A stretch of DNA of 64,000 nucleotides, from positions 1 through 64,000 of the forward strand of contig JAGYOG010000008.1 of NCBI GenBank assembly GCA_018399495.1. The letters are read 5' to 3'. Positions 19,164-28,037 of this stretch are shown piece by piece. Source of the DNA: Sphaerochaeta sp. (GTDB lineage: Bacteria > Spirochaetota > Spirochaetia > Sphaerochaetales > Sphaerochaetaceae). The translations under genes and the position numbers were made by a program. The notes under the pieces are model-generated. The model worked only from the letters and a program-made list of their open reading frames with translations. It did not search any database and was not told the origin of the DNA. Numbering within the stretch: the first letter of the stretch is position 1; each line of letters begins with the position of its first letter.

Positions 19164-19194
19164 AACCGGATTACCACGTGGCGATCCGGTTTTT
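19164..19194 (+). terminator. Terminator of the PFP gene
   Basis: The arms AACCGGAT and ATCCGGTT enclose a loop that itself holds the palindrome CCACGTGG; a T run follows. It lies 22 bases after the PFP stop. Confidence 0.8.
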
Positions 19195-19200
19195 CTTTCC

Positions 19201-20549
19201 TCAGTCAAAACAACGAATTCTTCCCTTTCCCTCACTCTTGGCCTGATAGAGCCGCTTATCTGCAGCTTCAAGCAATACTTCGCTTGCAGTGCCGTCCTTG
19301 GGAGAGAAAGCCACTCCCATACTCAGGGCAAATTCAATGCTACCATCATTCAGGGGAACTGAAACATGAGAAATGTAATCATAGATGCGCAGACACGTCA
19401 CACTGGGTACAGCCCTGAGTATGATGATGAACTCATCCCCCAAAACGACCGATCAGGTCGTCTCGTCTTAGGTGCTCTTTCATCTTGGAGACCAACATCA
19501 GCAGTGCCTTGTCACCGTTGAGATGTCCATGGGTATCATTGAGCAGTTTAAAATTGTCGATATCAAGCAATGCAAGCGCGAAGGGTTTTTCCTTTCAGCC
19601 TATCATGCAGCTGCACAAGAAATTCCTCGTTTATTCAGGAGTCCGGTAAGACTGTCGGTATGGGAACGATGCATGAATGTTTGCAGGTTAATCTGCCTGA
19701 GATAGCTCAGTACTCCGGCTCCAAGAGAGACCAAGGTTCCCAATATTGCATACAGGATAAAGATTGTCTCACCACTGTACCAAGAATTGCGGGAGCTATT
19801 TGCATCTCCCAGGTAAGAAGTGAGTAGGAGAGCATCATGGAAACCGGGTCGAACTCGCCTAGGCTCTCCTCACCCCATGTATAGGTCTCCTCCCCTCCAA
19901 GGTGGGAGAACGCGAAATGATATCGGTATTCACTAGAGAGGTCTTCCAGACCTGCCCCATGTAAGAAGGCATCCATGTCAAAGTAGAGGCTCAGTAGTCC
20001 CCATGCTTGCTTGTCCTCTACCAAAAGTGGGTATCGAAAGATGAGGTATGCTTTCTCATTATCTAGGTACAGGGGACCATCAATGGTCACAGAGCCTTGC
20101 CTCATAAAATGTTCAATATGCTGGCGATACAGAGGAAGGGTTTTCAGGTCGAATCCGACCTGACGCCCACCCTCTTCAGGATACTGGTCTATGATAAGAC
20201 CATCCATTGCGAGTGTGGCAAAACTGAAGGATTGCTTCTCCGACTCCAACACGGTCAGATAGGATTGAAAATCTGATAGGTTCGGTACCGACCCTTCCTG
20301 CAAGGTCTCCACAAGACGCAGTCCATAGAGGGTAGTGAACATCTCCTGGTTGCCAAGAAGCAGAAACATGTTATTACGTAAATTCAGAAGTTCTGCCTGG
20401 GCACGTTGCTTTCGATCTTCAATGTATTGCGCCTCCAAGCCTGAGTAAAGGGCATAGGTCGTAAGCAACAAGAGCAAAGTCAGCAGAGAAGCCAACATAA
20501 AGGCCTTCAGACTCCATTGCAACTTGGTTTTTGCCTTCATATGTAGCAT
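19201..20549 (-). pseudogene. Membrane-anchored diguanylate cyclase, broken by several frameshifts
   Basis: The first 270 or so residues are intact from ATG 20549 (AAGGAG upstream): a transmembrane segment near residues 10-35 and an extracytoplasmic sensor region. After TWEMQ the frame breaks near 19806. The next frame gives a second membrane segment (TIFILYAILGTLVSLGAG) and the start of a GGDEF domain (HTDSLTGLLNK). It breaks again near 19619, near 19588 and near 19441. The pieces can be joined by eye: LLDIDNFKLLNDTHGHLNGD, an RRDD inhibitory site, then GDEFIIIL, and the family ending SMGVAFSPKDGTA. At least four indels within about 370 bases make the gene non-functional as written. Intact, it would have made cyclic di-GMP in response to an external signal. 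Confidence 0.85.
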
Positions 20550-20702
20550 TCCTACTCCTTCTGGTTCTTTCTCACAATTACAATTTCGGTTTTTCTCTTG
20601 CAGTATAGGAGTGTTATCTACAAGCTACAAGAGAAGCAGGCAACAATTCCACCCCTAATTCAAGACGTCTATGCTATACTCAGCCTTGGAGGTTTACCCT
20701 AC

Positions 20703-23201
20703 ATGCAAACACTCAATGTGAATGGAATCTGGCGTTTAAGCCCATTGGACAGCAAAGCAATCGCCCCATATTGTTCGTATTTTTTAGAGCACGGGAATAT
20801 ACCTTGCAATCTCCCTGGCGATATTCACTCCGCCCTTCTGGCTTCTGATTTGATAGCAGATCCCTATGTCGGACAACAGGAATTGGACATACAATGGGTC
20901 GGACAACACGACTGGGTACTAAGCAAGACCTTTACCGTAGAGAAGTCAGTACTTGCTGAAGGAAGTCCCATTCTCACCCTCAAGATGGCAGATACGATCA
21001 TAACCCTCCACCTGAACGGTGAAGCGGTAGGCAGTACGGATAATCAGTTCCGCCGTTGGCGTTTTGATCTGACAGGAAAACTCAAGGCAGGAGAGAACAC
21101 CCTTACCCTGACCTTTACCAGCGCAGAGAAGAAAGCCGTAGCGTTGGCAGAAACACTGCCTTACCCTATTCCCTACTCTGAGTATCCTGTCAGCGCAAAA
21201 CACCGCAACCTGGTACGCAAGACCCAGTGCCACAGCGGCTGGGACTGGGGTCCCTGTATTCTTGCCATGGGTGTCTATGAGCCAATTGAACTCTCCTTTA
21301 TTGATGAAGGTATCATTGAGGAATTGAACTGTGAAACCATTGAACGGGGAAAAGATCAGTGGGACGCAGTAGTGAAGGTAATCTACAACGCAAAGCAGGA
21401 ACAGAGCCTGTCTTGCAGTCTCAGTCTTGCTGGCGTGGAACAAACAGGCACAGCAAAGATGAAGCAAGGTCTTAACAAAATTGAATTCCGCCTCCAGTGC
21501 AAGCAGGTTAAGCGGTGGTGGCCCAATGGAGAAGGAAAGGCAACGCTCTACCCCTTGCAATTGATGATTGGGTCCCAACAAGCCGAAAAGCGAATCGGGT
21601 TCAGGACCTTGCACGTGAGAACAGAAAAAGAGGCGGATGGCGGCAAGCCAATGGTCTTCAATGTCAACGGACGCGATATCTTCGCAAAAGGTACCAACTG
21701 GATACCTCTCGATGCCCTCCCGAGTCGTTTGACTCCAGATCGCTATGAGTATCTGCTGCAATCCTGTGTTGAAGCCAACATGAATATGATCCGCGTCTGG
21801 GGCGGTGGGCTCTATGAGAAGGATGTGTTCTACGACCTCTGTGATGAGAAGGGGTTGCTTGTCTGGCAGGACTGCATGTTCAGCTGCTCGATGTACCCAA
21901 CCAATTCAGAGTTCCTCTCCAGTGTGGAGGCAGAACTCCGCTATCAGGTACCTAGGCTGAAGGATCATCCGAGCCTTGCCCTCTGGTGTGGGAATAATGA
22001 GGACCTTGGGGCCATCTCCTGGTACGAGGAGTCAAGAAAGAACCATATCCGGTATGTCATCGACTACGACCGCCTCAATGAGGGAGTGGTAGGTAGGGTC
22101 ATCAAGGAACTCGATCCACAGAGGCAATGGTGGCCAAGCAGTCCAAGTGCAGGAGAAAATGACTACTCCGATAACTGGCATGATGACAGCAAGGGAGATA
22201 TGCACTTCTGGTCGGTTTGGCATGAAGGAAAGAGCTTTGAGGAGTATTACTCCATCAACCCACGCTTTGTTAGCGAGTTCGGCTTCCAGAGTTTTCCGCT
22301 CCTGGATACCGTAAAAAGCTACGCAACAGAGGAGATGGGGAATCTAACAAGCAAGGTGATGGAGCACCACCAGAAAAACCCACGGGGCAACTCCATCATC
22401 ATGGAAAACTTTACCAGGTACTACCGCTTCCCTTCCTCCTTTGCCCAGATGCTCTATCTCTCACAGGTACAGCAGGCAAAGGCAATGAAGATGGCAATCG
22501 AGTACTGGAGAACCACCATGCCACACTGCATGGGAGCGCTCTACTGGCAGCTGAACGACAACTGGCCTGTTGCCTCTTGGTCATCAATCGATTATTGGGG
22601 GAACTGGAAACTGCTTCACTACGCAGCAAAACGGTTCTACCATCCTGCCCTCCCGATCGCCTACATGAAGGAAGATGGTATTGTTGAGATCTATGTGGTA
22701 AACGACGGGCCAAAAGAGATCAAGGATGCAAAACTCTCGGTTAAATTCTGTACCTATGAGGGTAAAAAGCTAAGCAAGATGGAGTACCATATGGACTGCA
22801 AGGCAAAAAGCAGCACGCATATGTGTACCATCAACCTCCACAAGAAACGCAAGATTGATAGGGAGAATACCTTCATCTACCTGAAGCTCAAAAGCGATGA
22901 TCTGTACATCGAAAACCAACTGATGCTGGAAAAACCAAAGCGAAGCAACCTGAGGGATCCTGAGATCAAGAGCGAGGTAACTAAAACGGGAAGAGGTTTC
23001 TCCGTTACGGTTAGCTGTACCTATCCAGCTTTTGAGGTAGCACTGGAGGCAGAGGGCATCAGCGGTGTCTTCAGCGACAATCTGTTTGCAATCCGACCTA
23101 CTGCCCAGAAGGTAGTCACCTTCAAACCAAGAGGAGAAGTCAGCCTGGAAGAGTTCAAGGAAAAATTGCAGATCTATGATCTCTGGGGAAGCAGTCACTA
23201 A
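20703..23201 (+). CDS. Beta-mannosidase (glycoside hydrolase family 2)
   Basis: This exo-acting GH2 enzyme of 832 residues should release mannose from the non-reducing end of beta-mannosides in the cytoplasm, since no signal peptide is present. The layout is a sugar-binding domain, an immunoglobulin-like domain and a TIM barrel. The acid/base is E433 in ALWCGNNED, the nucleophile E525 in RFVSEFGFQ, and the family block CHSGWDWGP near residue 180 is the beta-mannosidase signature. ATG 20703 is chosen because TTGGAGG lies ten bases before it. The gene is followed by a terminator and faces the sugar ABC operon, which may import its substrate. Confidence 0.93.
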   Translation: MQTLNVNGIWRLSPLDSKAIAPYCSYFLEHGNIPCNLPGDIHSALLASDLIADPYVGQQELDIQWVGQHDWVLSKTFTVEKSVLAEGSPILTLKMADTIITLHLNGEAVGSTDNQFRRWRFDLTGKLKAGENTLTLTFTSAEKKAVALAETLPYPIPYSEYPVSAKHRNLVRKTQCHSGWDWGPCILAMGVYEPIELSFIDEGIIEELNCETIERGKDQWDAVVKVIYNAKQEQSLSCSLSLAGVEQTGTAKMKQGLNKIEFRLQCKQVKRWWPNGEGKATLYPLQLMIGSQQAEKRIGFRTLHVRTEKEADGGKPMVFNVNGRDIFAKGTNWIPLDALPSRLTPDRYEYLLQSCVEANMNMIRVWGGGLYEKDVFYDLCDEKGLLVWQDCMFSCSMYPTNSEFLSSVEAELRYQVPRLKDHPSLALWCGNNEDLGAISWYEESRKNHIRYVIDYDRLNEGVVGRVIKELDPQRQWWPSSPSAGENDYSDNWHDDSKGDMHFWSVWHEGKSFEEYYSINPRFVSEFGFQSFPLLDTVKSYATEEMGNLTSKVMEHHQKNPRGNSIIMENFTRYYRFPSSFAQMLYLSQVQQAKAMKMAIEYWRTTMPHCMGALYWQLNDNWPVASWSSIDYWGNWKLLHYAAKRFYHPALPIAYMKEDGIVEIYVVNDGPKEIKDAKLSVKFCTYEGKKLSKMEYHMDCKAKSSTHMCTINLHKKRKIDRENTFIYLKLKSDDLYIENQLMLEKPKRSNLRDPEIKSEVTKTGRGFSVTVSCTYPAFEVALEAEGISGVFSDNLFAIRPTAQKVVTFKPRGEVSLEEFKEKLQIYDLWGSSH

Positions 23202-23208
23202 GTCCAAT

Positions 23209-23244
23209 CAAACCCTGCTGTATTACACAGTGGGGTTTGTTTTT
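23209..23244 (+). terminator. Terminator of the beta-mannosidase gene
   Basis: The outer arms CAAACCC and GGGTTTG with inner arms CTGT and ACAG form a hairpin, followed by TTTTT. Confidence 0.8.
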
Positions 23245-23332
23245 CTTTCCTGTTGTAAAAGACAGCTCAGATTTTCTTAATCGGGTCCCTCTGGCCACTC
23301 ATTTAGAGAATATGTCCTGACATACATGTGCG

Positions 23333-23359
23333 TAAAACAGGGGAGCCTTCCGGCTCCCC
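23333..23359 (-). terminator. Terminator of the sugar ABC operon
   Basis: Read on the minus strand, GGGGAGCC, the tight loop GGAA and GGCTCCCC are followed by TGTTTTA. It lies about 35 bases after the stop of the binding-protein gene. Confidence 0.85.
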
Positions 23360-23394
23360 CATTACGTAGTATGCTTGTTAGAACCTACTGGTTT

Positions 23395-24744
23395 TTATTT
23401 CCAGTTGTCCCAAGCCTTCTGTACTTCAGATGCAACCTGCTCAGGGCTCTTGTCTCCAAGTCCGATTTCCTGCAAACCAGTATTGATGACATTGTAGACG
23501 TCACTGTGCAAGACACCGTCGACAACCGGGGTTATCGGGGTGTGAGCAGCATAATAAGCAGCTCTCTTGGCAATGAACGGCTCAAGATCCTTCTCTTCAA
23601 CCACCTTCTCAACATCAACGTTGAGGTTGGAAGGGAAGGAAGCACCGGTACTCAGGCGGTAGGTCTGGACATACTCACCCTGCAAGTACTTGATCAATCT
23701 CCATGCAGCAGCTTCCTTGGCAGATCCAGCAGGAATGTTAGCACTCATGCCCCAGCCAGTTCCTACAACACCACTGTTGGAGTTTTTAAGTACTTCACCA
23801 GGAAGGTTGGGAATGACCATGAGTTCGAAATCGTTCTGCTGGGAATCAGGGCCGATAAGGGCCTTGCCAGTGGTGATATCTGTCTGGAAGGATGCAGTGG
23901 ACCAGTCGCCATCAATGTAGAAGGCTGCTTTCCCGCTCGCGAAACTACCACGTGAGGAGCCATAGGGACTGCTTAGGCTGTTTCTGTTGATCATTCCAGA
24001 GCGATACATATCATCGATCAATGCGAGTGACTTCACGAACCAATCATCGGTAAAGTCGATTTCGCCGGCAGCGAGCTGGTCATACCAGTCAACTCCGCCG
24101 TAACGCCCGACAACCATTGAGAAGAGACAGCTCTGCATTACCCAAGCGTCCATGTTATCCATGGCGATCAAATCGATTCCTTTTGCTTTCAATGGCTTTA
24201 CCATTGCCTTCATCTCATCATAGCTCTTGGGAATATCGAAACCATTCTCACGGAGCACCTTTGCATTCACATAGAGCATGTGTGTAGCGGTGACACCGTT
24301 AGGAAGCTCAGCAAGATATCCTGCGAACTGAGGAGCAGTGGTTGCTAGGTTGTAATCATCAACCAATCCGTCCTTCTCAAGAAACGGCATCAGGTCTTTC
24401 ACACTGTTAGTGATGTGCAAGCTGGTGGAACGACCACTGGGCCACATGTACAAAACATCAGGAACCTGGCCACTAGCAACATAGGCCTCAGTCTTCTGAT
24501 GGAACGGCTCATTGAACAGATCCTCACGCACCAACTTGATGTCTGGATTCTCTTCCTCGAATTTGTCCCAAACCATCTTGATCTCATTGGCACTGTTCGG
24601 TTCGGACATGTCAATGTAGTTCAGTACGGTAAGCTCCACTTTCCCTGATGCAGACGCATCTTCCTTGGTCCCTTGAGCAAAGACTGATGTTACTACCATC
24701 AGCAGCGCAAGCGCCAATACGGAAATTTTCTTTAAACCAGTCAT
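23395..24744 (-). CDS. Sugar ABC transporter substrate-binding protein (CUT1 family)
   Basis: This is an extracellular solute-binding protein, family 1, with 449 residues. The signal peptide covers about residues 1-24 and ends VTSVFAQG, without a lipobox cysteine, so it is probably a soluble periplasmic protein cut by signal peptidase I. The body shows the usual two-lobe layout, with DVLYMWPSGR early and FASGKAAFYIDGDWS later, typical of oligosaccharide binders. It is the last gene behind two permeases and a ROK regulator, but it has its own promoter with an operator-like palindrome on the -35. The RBS is a strong AGGAGG. The ligand is unknown; the neighbours suggest a mannoside or an N-acetylhexosaminide. 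Confidence 0.93.
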   Translation of the reverse strand: MTGLKKISVLALALLMVVTSVFAQGTKEDASASGKVELTVLNYIDMSEPNSANEIKMVWDKFEEENPDIKLVREDLFNEPFHQKTEAYVASGQVPDVLYMWPSGRSTSLHITNSVKDLMPFLEKDGLVDDYNLATTAPQFAGYLAELPNGVTATHMLYVNAKVLRENGFDIPKSYDEMKAMVKPLKAKGIDLIAMDNMDAWVMQSCLFSMVVGRYGGVDWYDQLAAGEIDFTDDWFVKSLALIDDMYRSGMINRNSLSSPYGSSRGSFASGKAAFYIDGDWSTASFQTDITTGKALIGPDSQQNDFELMVIPNLPGEVLKNSNSGVVGTGWGMSANIPAGSAKEAAAWRLIKYLQGEYVQTYRLSTGASFPSNLNVDVEKVVEEKDLEPFIAKRAAYYAAHTPITPVVDGVLHSDVYNVINTGLQEIGLGDKSPEQVASEVQKAWDNWK

Positions 24745-24842
24745 TGTTACCTCCTAATGACTTCTTCCTGCTTTCCTGCGGCAGGTCTCCCCTCCCGCTC
24801 GGTTCTTGTTTCATCACATCCTGTTTCAGATGTGAAGTAATC

Positions 24843-24871
24843 ATTATCTTTTTAGTTCATACTTTGTACAA
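24843..24871 (-). promoter_or_regulatory. Promoter of the binding-protein gene
   Basis: On the minus strand TTGTAC (24871-24866) and GATAAT (24848-24843) are 17 bases apart, in the 173-base gap between permease and binding-protein genes. The palindrome TTTGTACAAA sits on the -35. A separate promoter would give more binding protein than permease, as is common. Confidence 0.65.
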
Positions 24872-24872
24872 A
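24863..24872. promoter_or_regulatory. Candidate ROK operator, perfect palindrome
   Basis: TTTGTACAAA is a perfect 10-base palindrome over the -35 of the binding-protein promoter. Near-copies occur three times in the ROK-GH20 intergenic space. Confidence 0.6.
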
Positions 24873-24917
24873 CTAATGCTACCACCACTACCACCAGCTG
24901 TCAAACAGTTTCACCTG

Positions 24918-25769
24918 TTAGCCTTTTACCGCGCCGGCGGCTACACCCTTTGTAATCTCCTTGCGGAAGAACATGTAGAAGAGCAACATCGGAATCAATC
25001 CAATCACCAATGCAGCGAATTGCTTTCCAAAGTCACTACTCAGTGCGCCCGCAAACTTCTGCACTCCAACCGGCAAGCTCTTCAACGCATCGCTGCTGGT
25101 GAGGATGTTGATCAGCATGAACTCATTCCAAGTACCGGTAACTGTCAGGATGGCAACGGTCACACCGACAGGGGCCGCCATGGGAACGATGATTGCTATG
25201 AATATCTTCATATAGGTTGCCCCATCAATACGTGCAGACTCAATCAAGGCAGTGGGGATGGCCTTAATATACTCAGTACCCAGATAAATGCCCATCGGCA
25301 TCGCGATACCAATATAGGGAATCAATACCCCAAGACGGGAGTTGTACAAACCCACCCAGTTGATGATCAAGAAAAGCGGTACCATAATAGACTGCAGAGT
25401 GAGCAACAACCCAATGATAAAGGAACCATGGATATACTTGGTAGCCTTGTTGGGTATCTTTGCAAAGGCAAAGCCCGCCATGAATGAGAATATCAGTGTT
25501 GCCACAGTGGTAATGCCAGTGTAGATAATGCTGTTGAGAATCAGACTGGGAAACTTTCCCCTGACCCAGGCATCCTGATAGTTGACCAGAACCCAATCCC
25601 TGGGAATGCCCAGTTTATTCAACTGAAACTCTGTAGTAGTCTTGAAGGAGTTCATTGCAAGCCAGATCAGTGGATAGATTGCCATGACGGTAAAGAAAAT
25701 CATGACTGCATAGGTTAATCCCAAATTGATTCTTGCTCGGGTTGAGCGGGTATCTTTGACATCTCGCAT
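24918..25769 (-). CDS. Sugar ABC permease, MalG-type
   Basis: This is an inner-membrane permease of the CUT1 sugar ABC family, with 283 residues and six predicted membrane segments. The cytoplasmic loop that docks on the ATPase carries the EAA-type motif ESARIDGATYMKIF, and the C-terminus ends EITKGVAAGAVKG, as in MalG-type subunits. It follows the MalF-type gene by two bases. No ATPase gene is present in this cluster; CUT1 systems often share a general MsmX-type ATPase encoded elsewhere, which is the likely case here. Confidence 0.93.
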   Translation of the reverse strand: MRDVKDTRSTRARINLGLTYAVMIFFTVMAIYPLIWLAMNSFKTTTEFQLNKLGIPRDWVLVNYQDAWVRGKFPSLILNSIIYTGITTVATLIFSFMAGFAFAKIPNKATKYIHGSFIIGLLLTLQSIMVPLFLIINWVGLYNSRLGVLIPYIGIAMPMGIYLGTEYIKAIPTALIESARIDGATYMKIFIAIIVPMAAPVGVTVAILTVTGTWNEFMLINILTSSDALKSLPVGVQKFAGALSSDFGKQFAALVIGLIPMLLFYMFFRKEITKGVAAGAVKG

Positions 25770-25771
25770 GG

Positions 25772-26680
25772 TTACTCCCTCCCCCCGAACTTTTTCTCAA
25801 CCCACTTGGTCAGGCCGATAAGAATAAAACTGATGATTACCATCACGGTGCTGATCGCATTTGCCAGGGGATATCTCGGGGCTCCCTTGAAGGCTTTGTC
25901 AAACATGTAGATGGAAAGCACACTGGTGCGGTTCGCCGGACCTCCGGCGGTCATGACGTAAATCAGGTCAAAACTCTTCAGCGATCCACTGATGGCAAGA
26001 ATTGCCGTGGTTACCAGTACCCCTGAGAGTGCAGGAAGTATGATATAGCGAAGCGTCTGTCCTTCTGTCGCTCCATCAATACGGGCAGCTTCAATGACTG
26101 CGCTGTCTATTTTCTGAAGGTTTGCGATGAAGATGATCAGGTACATACCGGTATACATCCAGAGGATTACAAAAAGGACCGGTAGCATTGGATGATTGCT
26201 TATCCCATATTCATATTGGGGATTGAAGAGTCGAACCAGTTCAGGAAACGCCCCATACGGAGCAAAGAAGGATTTCCAGAGAATACCGATGACAACCGTG
26301 GATATGACGGTGGGAAGATAGATCATGGTCTGGAAGAAATCTGCAAATTTAACAATTCCGCGGTACAGTACATAGGCAAGAAAGAAGCCAAGGGGAATCT
26401 GCCCAAATACAGAGACAAAGACGATCCACATATTGTTCTTCAATGCCAAATAGAAATACTCATCGGAAAAAAGGTTCTGATACCACTTGAAACCAACCAG
26501 ATGTACCGGCTTGCCACCAAAGAGCTTTCCTCCACTATAATCACTCAAGCTAAGAAAAATTGAAAAAATCGTAGGGAAAGCCATGACCGAAATATAGATG
26601 AGAAATCCGGGAAGCACCAAAGTCCAATAAGCCCTTCTCTGCTCTCGCTTCGCATCTGCCAGCGTATGTGTTTTAGGCAT
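25772..26680 (-). CDS. Sugar ABC permease, MalF-type
   Basis: This is the second CUT1 permease subunit, with 302 residues from ATG 26680, six membrane segments and the docking motif EAARIDGATEGQTL. The start is chosen because GGAGG lies six bases before it. It overlaps the end of the ROK gene by eight bases, so regulator and transporter are translated together. A frame extension to 26707 is possible but lies within the ROK gene and lacks a binding site. With its partner it should form the channel for an oligosaccharide delivered by the binding protein. Confidence 0.93.
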   Translation of the reverse strand: MPKTHTLADAKREQRRAYWTLVLPGFLIYISVMAFPTIFSIFLSLSDYSGGKLFGGKPVHLVGFKWYQNLFSDEYFYLALKNNMWIVFVSVFGQIPLGFFLAYVLYRGIVKFADFFQTMIYLPTVISTVVIGILWKSFFAPYGAFPELVRLFNPQYEYGISNHPMLPVLFVILWMYTGMYLIIFIANLQKIDSAVIEAARIDGATEGQTLRYIILPALSGVLVTTAILAISGSLKSFDLIYVMTAGGPANRTSVLSIYMFDKAFKGAPRYPLANAISTVMVIISFILIGLTKWVEKKFGGRE

Positions 26681-27881
26681 GCGTAACCTCCATCCTTGGT
26701 TTTTCATACGTTTTCTTCATAGGATAGGCTTGGTCAATAACATCCTCCCAATCAAAATGAGTACGACTTTCAATTTCTGAGAGCTCTGGAACTGCAAACA
26801 ATTTCTGCAGGAACATGGTAGATGCTCCCTTCGCTACCACAAATTCGTCTTTGGTATCGAAGAGCAGTTTACATCCAATCTTGTCCATGACGGCTAGGAA
26901 CTGCGGACACTCCTCCTTGAGAAACTCCCTAATTCTGGATTCATCACTGAACGGTTTTCCATGGACAAAAAACACCCGGGGGTCCAACACGGAGAGAATG
27001 GGAACCAAGGAACTGAATAGGTCCTTCATGAAAGTTTTCCAGGCTGTTTCATCAGAGACCGACTTTATCAAAAGATCTTCAGGCAACCCAGTCTGTCCCT
27101 TGTTGTGCTCTCTCCAACTCAGCGTACAAATCTCTCCACTGCTGTGGTGGGAACCGTGGTATACCTTGCCCCCGATGGAGAGCCCAATACCAACGCCAAT
27201 ACCTGCACGGTCACCAAACTGATAGTTTCCTTCATGGTAGTCGGCGATCATGCACATGAAATCACCAAGATTCACATTCCTGTTGATCGTCATCTCAAGC
27301 CAAGCCGTGCAGTTTGCATCATTCTCTACAAACACAAGTACATCATACCGTTTTGCAAAGAAGTCGTAGAAATCATAGTTCTTGAGCCCGAAGGGTTCTG
27401 CATAGAGAATGATGCCATCTTCGGCATTCACGATTCCGGGTATCCCAGCAATGACAGCAAGCAATGGGATGGAGAGCCGCTCAATTTCACCCAGCACCAG
27501 ATCCATCAGGAAGGTAAGGATTTCATCAAATCCAACCTCTGGTAGTTTTCCCTTATTCTGGTAGAGCAATCCCCCGGTAATATCCAGGATGACTGCACGA
27601 TAATGGGAAGGCTGGATATCGAAACCGACTACACAGCCAAAACGTTCATTCAGCTTCAGGCGAATCGGCTTCCGTCCCCCCCGGCTTACCCCACTTCCCT
27701 CTTCTCCCTCATACACAACCTCATCATCAATAAGTGCACTGATGATATTGGTGACTGTAGAGCGATAGAGGTTCAGTTCTCTTGCAATATCGACCCTGCT
27801 GATGCCTGGACTTTTCCAGATCAACTGAGCAACCAAGGAAGTATTTGCATTTTTCTGAAAGTTATTGTTGTTGATTCTCAT
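26673..27881 (-). CDS. ROK-family transcriptional regulator
   Basis: This 402-residue repressor-type protein has an N-terminal winged helix (about 1-70: SRVDIARELNLYRSTVTNII) followed by RGGRKPIRL and a ROK sugar-kinase-like domain containing VGFDIQ and VENDANCTAW. The ROK zinc motif CXCGXXGCXE is degenerate here (GEICTLSWREHNKGQTGLPE), so the usual zinc site is probably lost. NagC and XylR of this family sense sugars or sugar phosphates. It heads the ABC operon and is divergent from the GH20 gene, with three candidate operators between them. The inducer is presumably released by the neighbouring hydrolases; this is inferred. Confidence 0.92.
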   Translation of the reverse strand: MRINNNNFQKNANTSLVAQLIWKSPGISRVDIARELNLYRSTVTNIISALIDDEVVYEGEEGSGVSRGGRKPIRLKLNERFGCVVGFDIQPSHYRAVILDITGGLLYQNKGKLPEVGFDEILTFLMDLVLGEIERLSIPLLAVIAGIPGIVNAEDGIILYAEPFGLKNYDFYDFFAKRYDVLVFVENDANCTAWLEMTINRNVNLGDFMCMIADYHEGNYQFGDRAGIGVGIGLSIGGKVYHGSHHSSGEICTLSWREHNKGQTGLPEDLLIKSVSDETAWKTFMKDLFSSLVPILSVLDPRVFFVHGKPFSDESRIREFLKEECPQFLAVMDKIGCKLLFDTKDEFVVAKGASTMFLQKLFAVPELSEIESRTHFDWEDVIDQAYPMKKTYEKPRMEVTHA

Positions 27882-27926
27882 GCTGGTTCTCTATACTCCG
27901 GGTACGAATGCTTTGTTTGTTCGCTC

Positions 27927-27936
27927 TCTGTACAAA
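27927..27936. promoter_or_regulatory. Candidate ROK operator, near-palindrome
   Basis: TCTGTACAAA differs from the TTTGTACAAA palindrome at one base. It lies just downstream of the putative -10 of the ROK promoter, where binding would block transcription. It is itself inside a larger imperfect inverted repeat that begins GGTACG at 27901 and ends CGTACC at 27947. Confidence 0.5.
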
Positions 27937-27939
27937 CCA

Positions 27940-27968
27940 AGCGTACCATTGCCCTATCCTGCTGTCAA
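27940..27968 (-). promoter_or_regulatory. Putative promoter of the ROK-ABC operon
   Basis: On the minus strand TTGACA (27968-27963) is followed after 17 bases by TACGCT (27945-27940). The -35 is perfect and the -10 is poor, which suits a regulated promoter. Confidence 0.5.
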
Positions 27969-27984
27969 GAATTAATTCATTAAG

Positions 27985-27994
27985 TTTGTACAAC
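27985..27994. promoter_or_regulatory. Candidate ROK operator, near-palindrome
   Basis: TTTGTACAAC matches the TTTGTACAAA palindrome at nine of ten bases. It stands 44 bases before the GH20 start codon. Confidence 0.55.
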
Positions 27995-27995
27995 C

Positions 27996-28005
27996 TTTGT
28001 ACTTG
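27996..28005. promoter_or_regulatory. Candidate ROK half-operator
   Basis: TTTGTACTTG repeats the left half of the palindrome exactly, 11 bases (one helical turn) from the previous site, so both would lie on the same face of the DNA. Confidence 0.4.
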
Positions 28006-28037
28006 ACTTGCGCCTCCAGCCATGGTAGGACAAAGTC

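Noticed and set aside
23335-23359. Shared bidirectional terminator for the beta-mannosidase gene and the ABC operon
   Set aside because: The beta-mannosidase gene has its own hairpin at 23209-23244, and a T run follows this one only on the minus strand.
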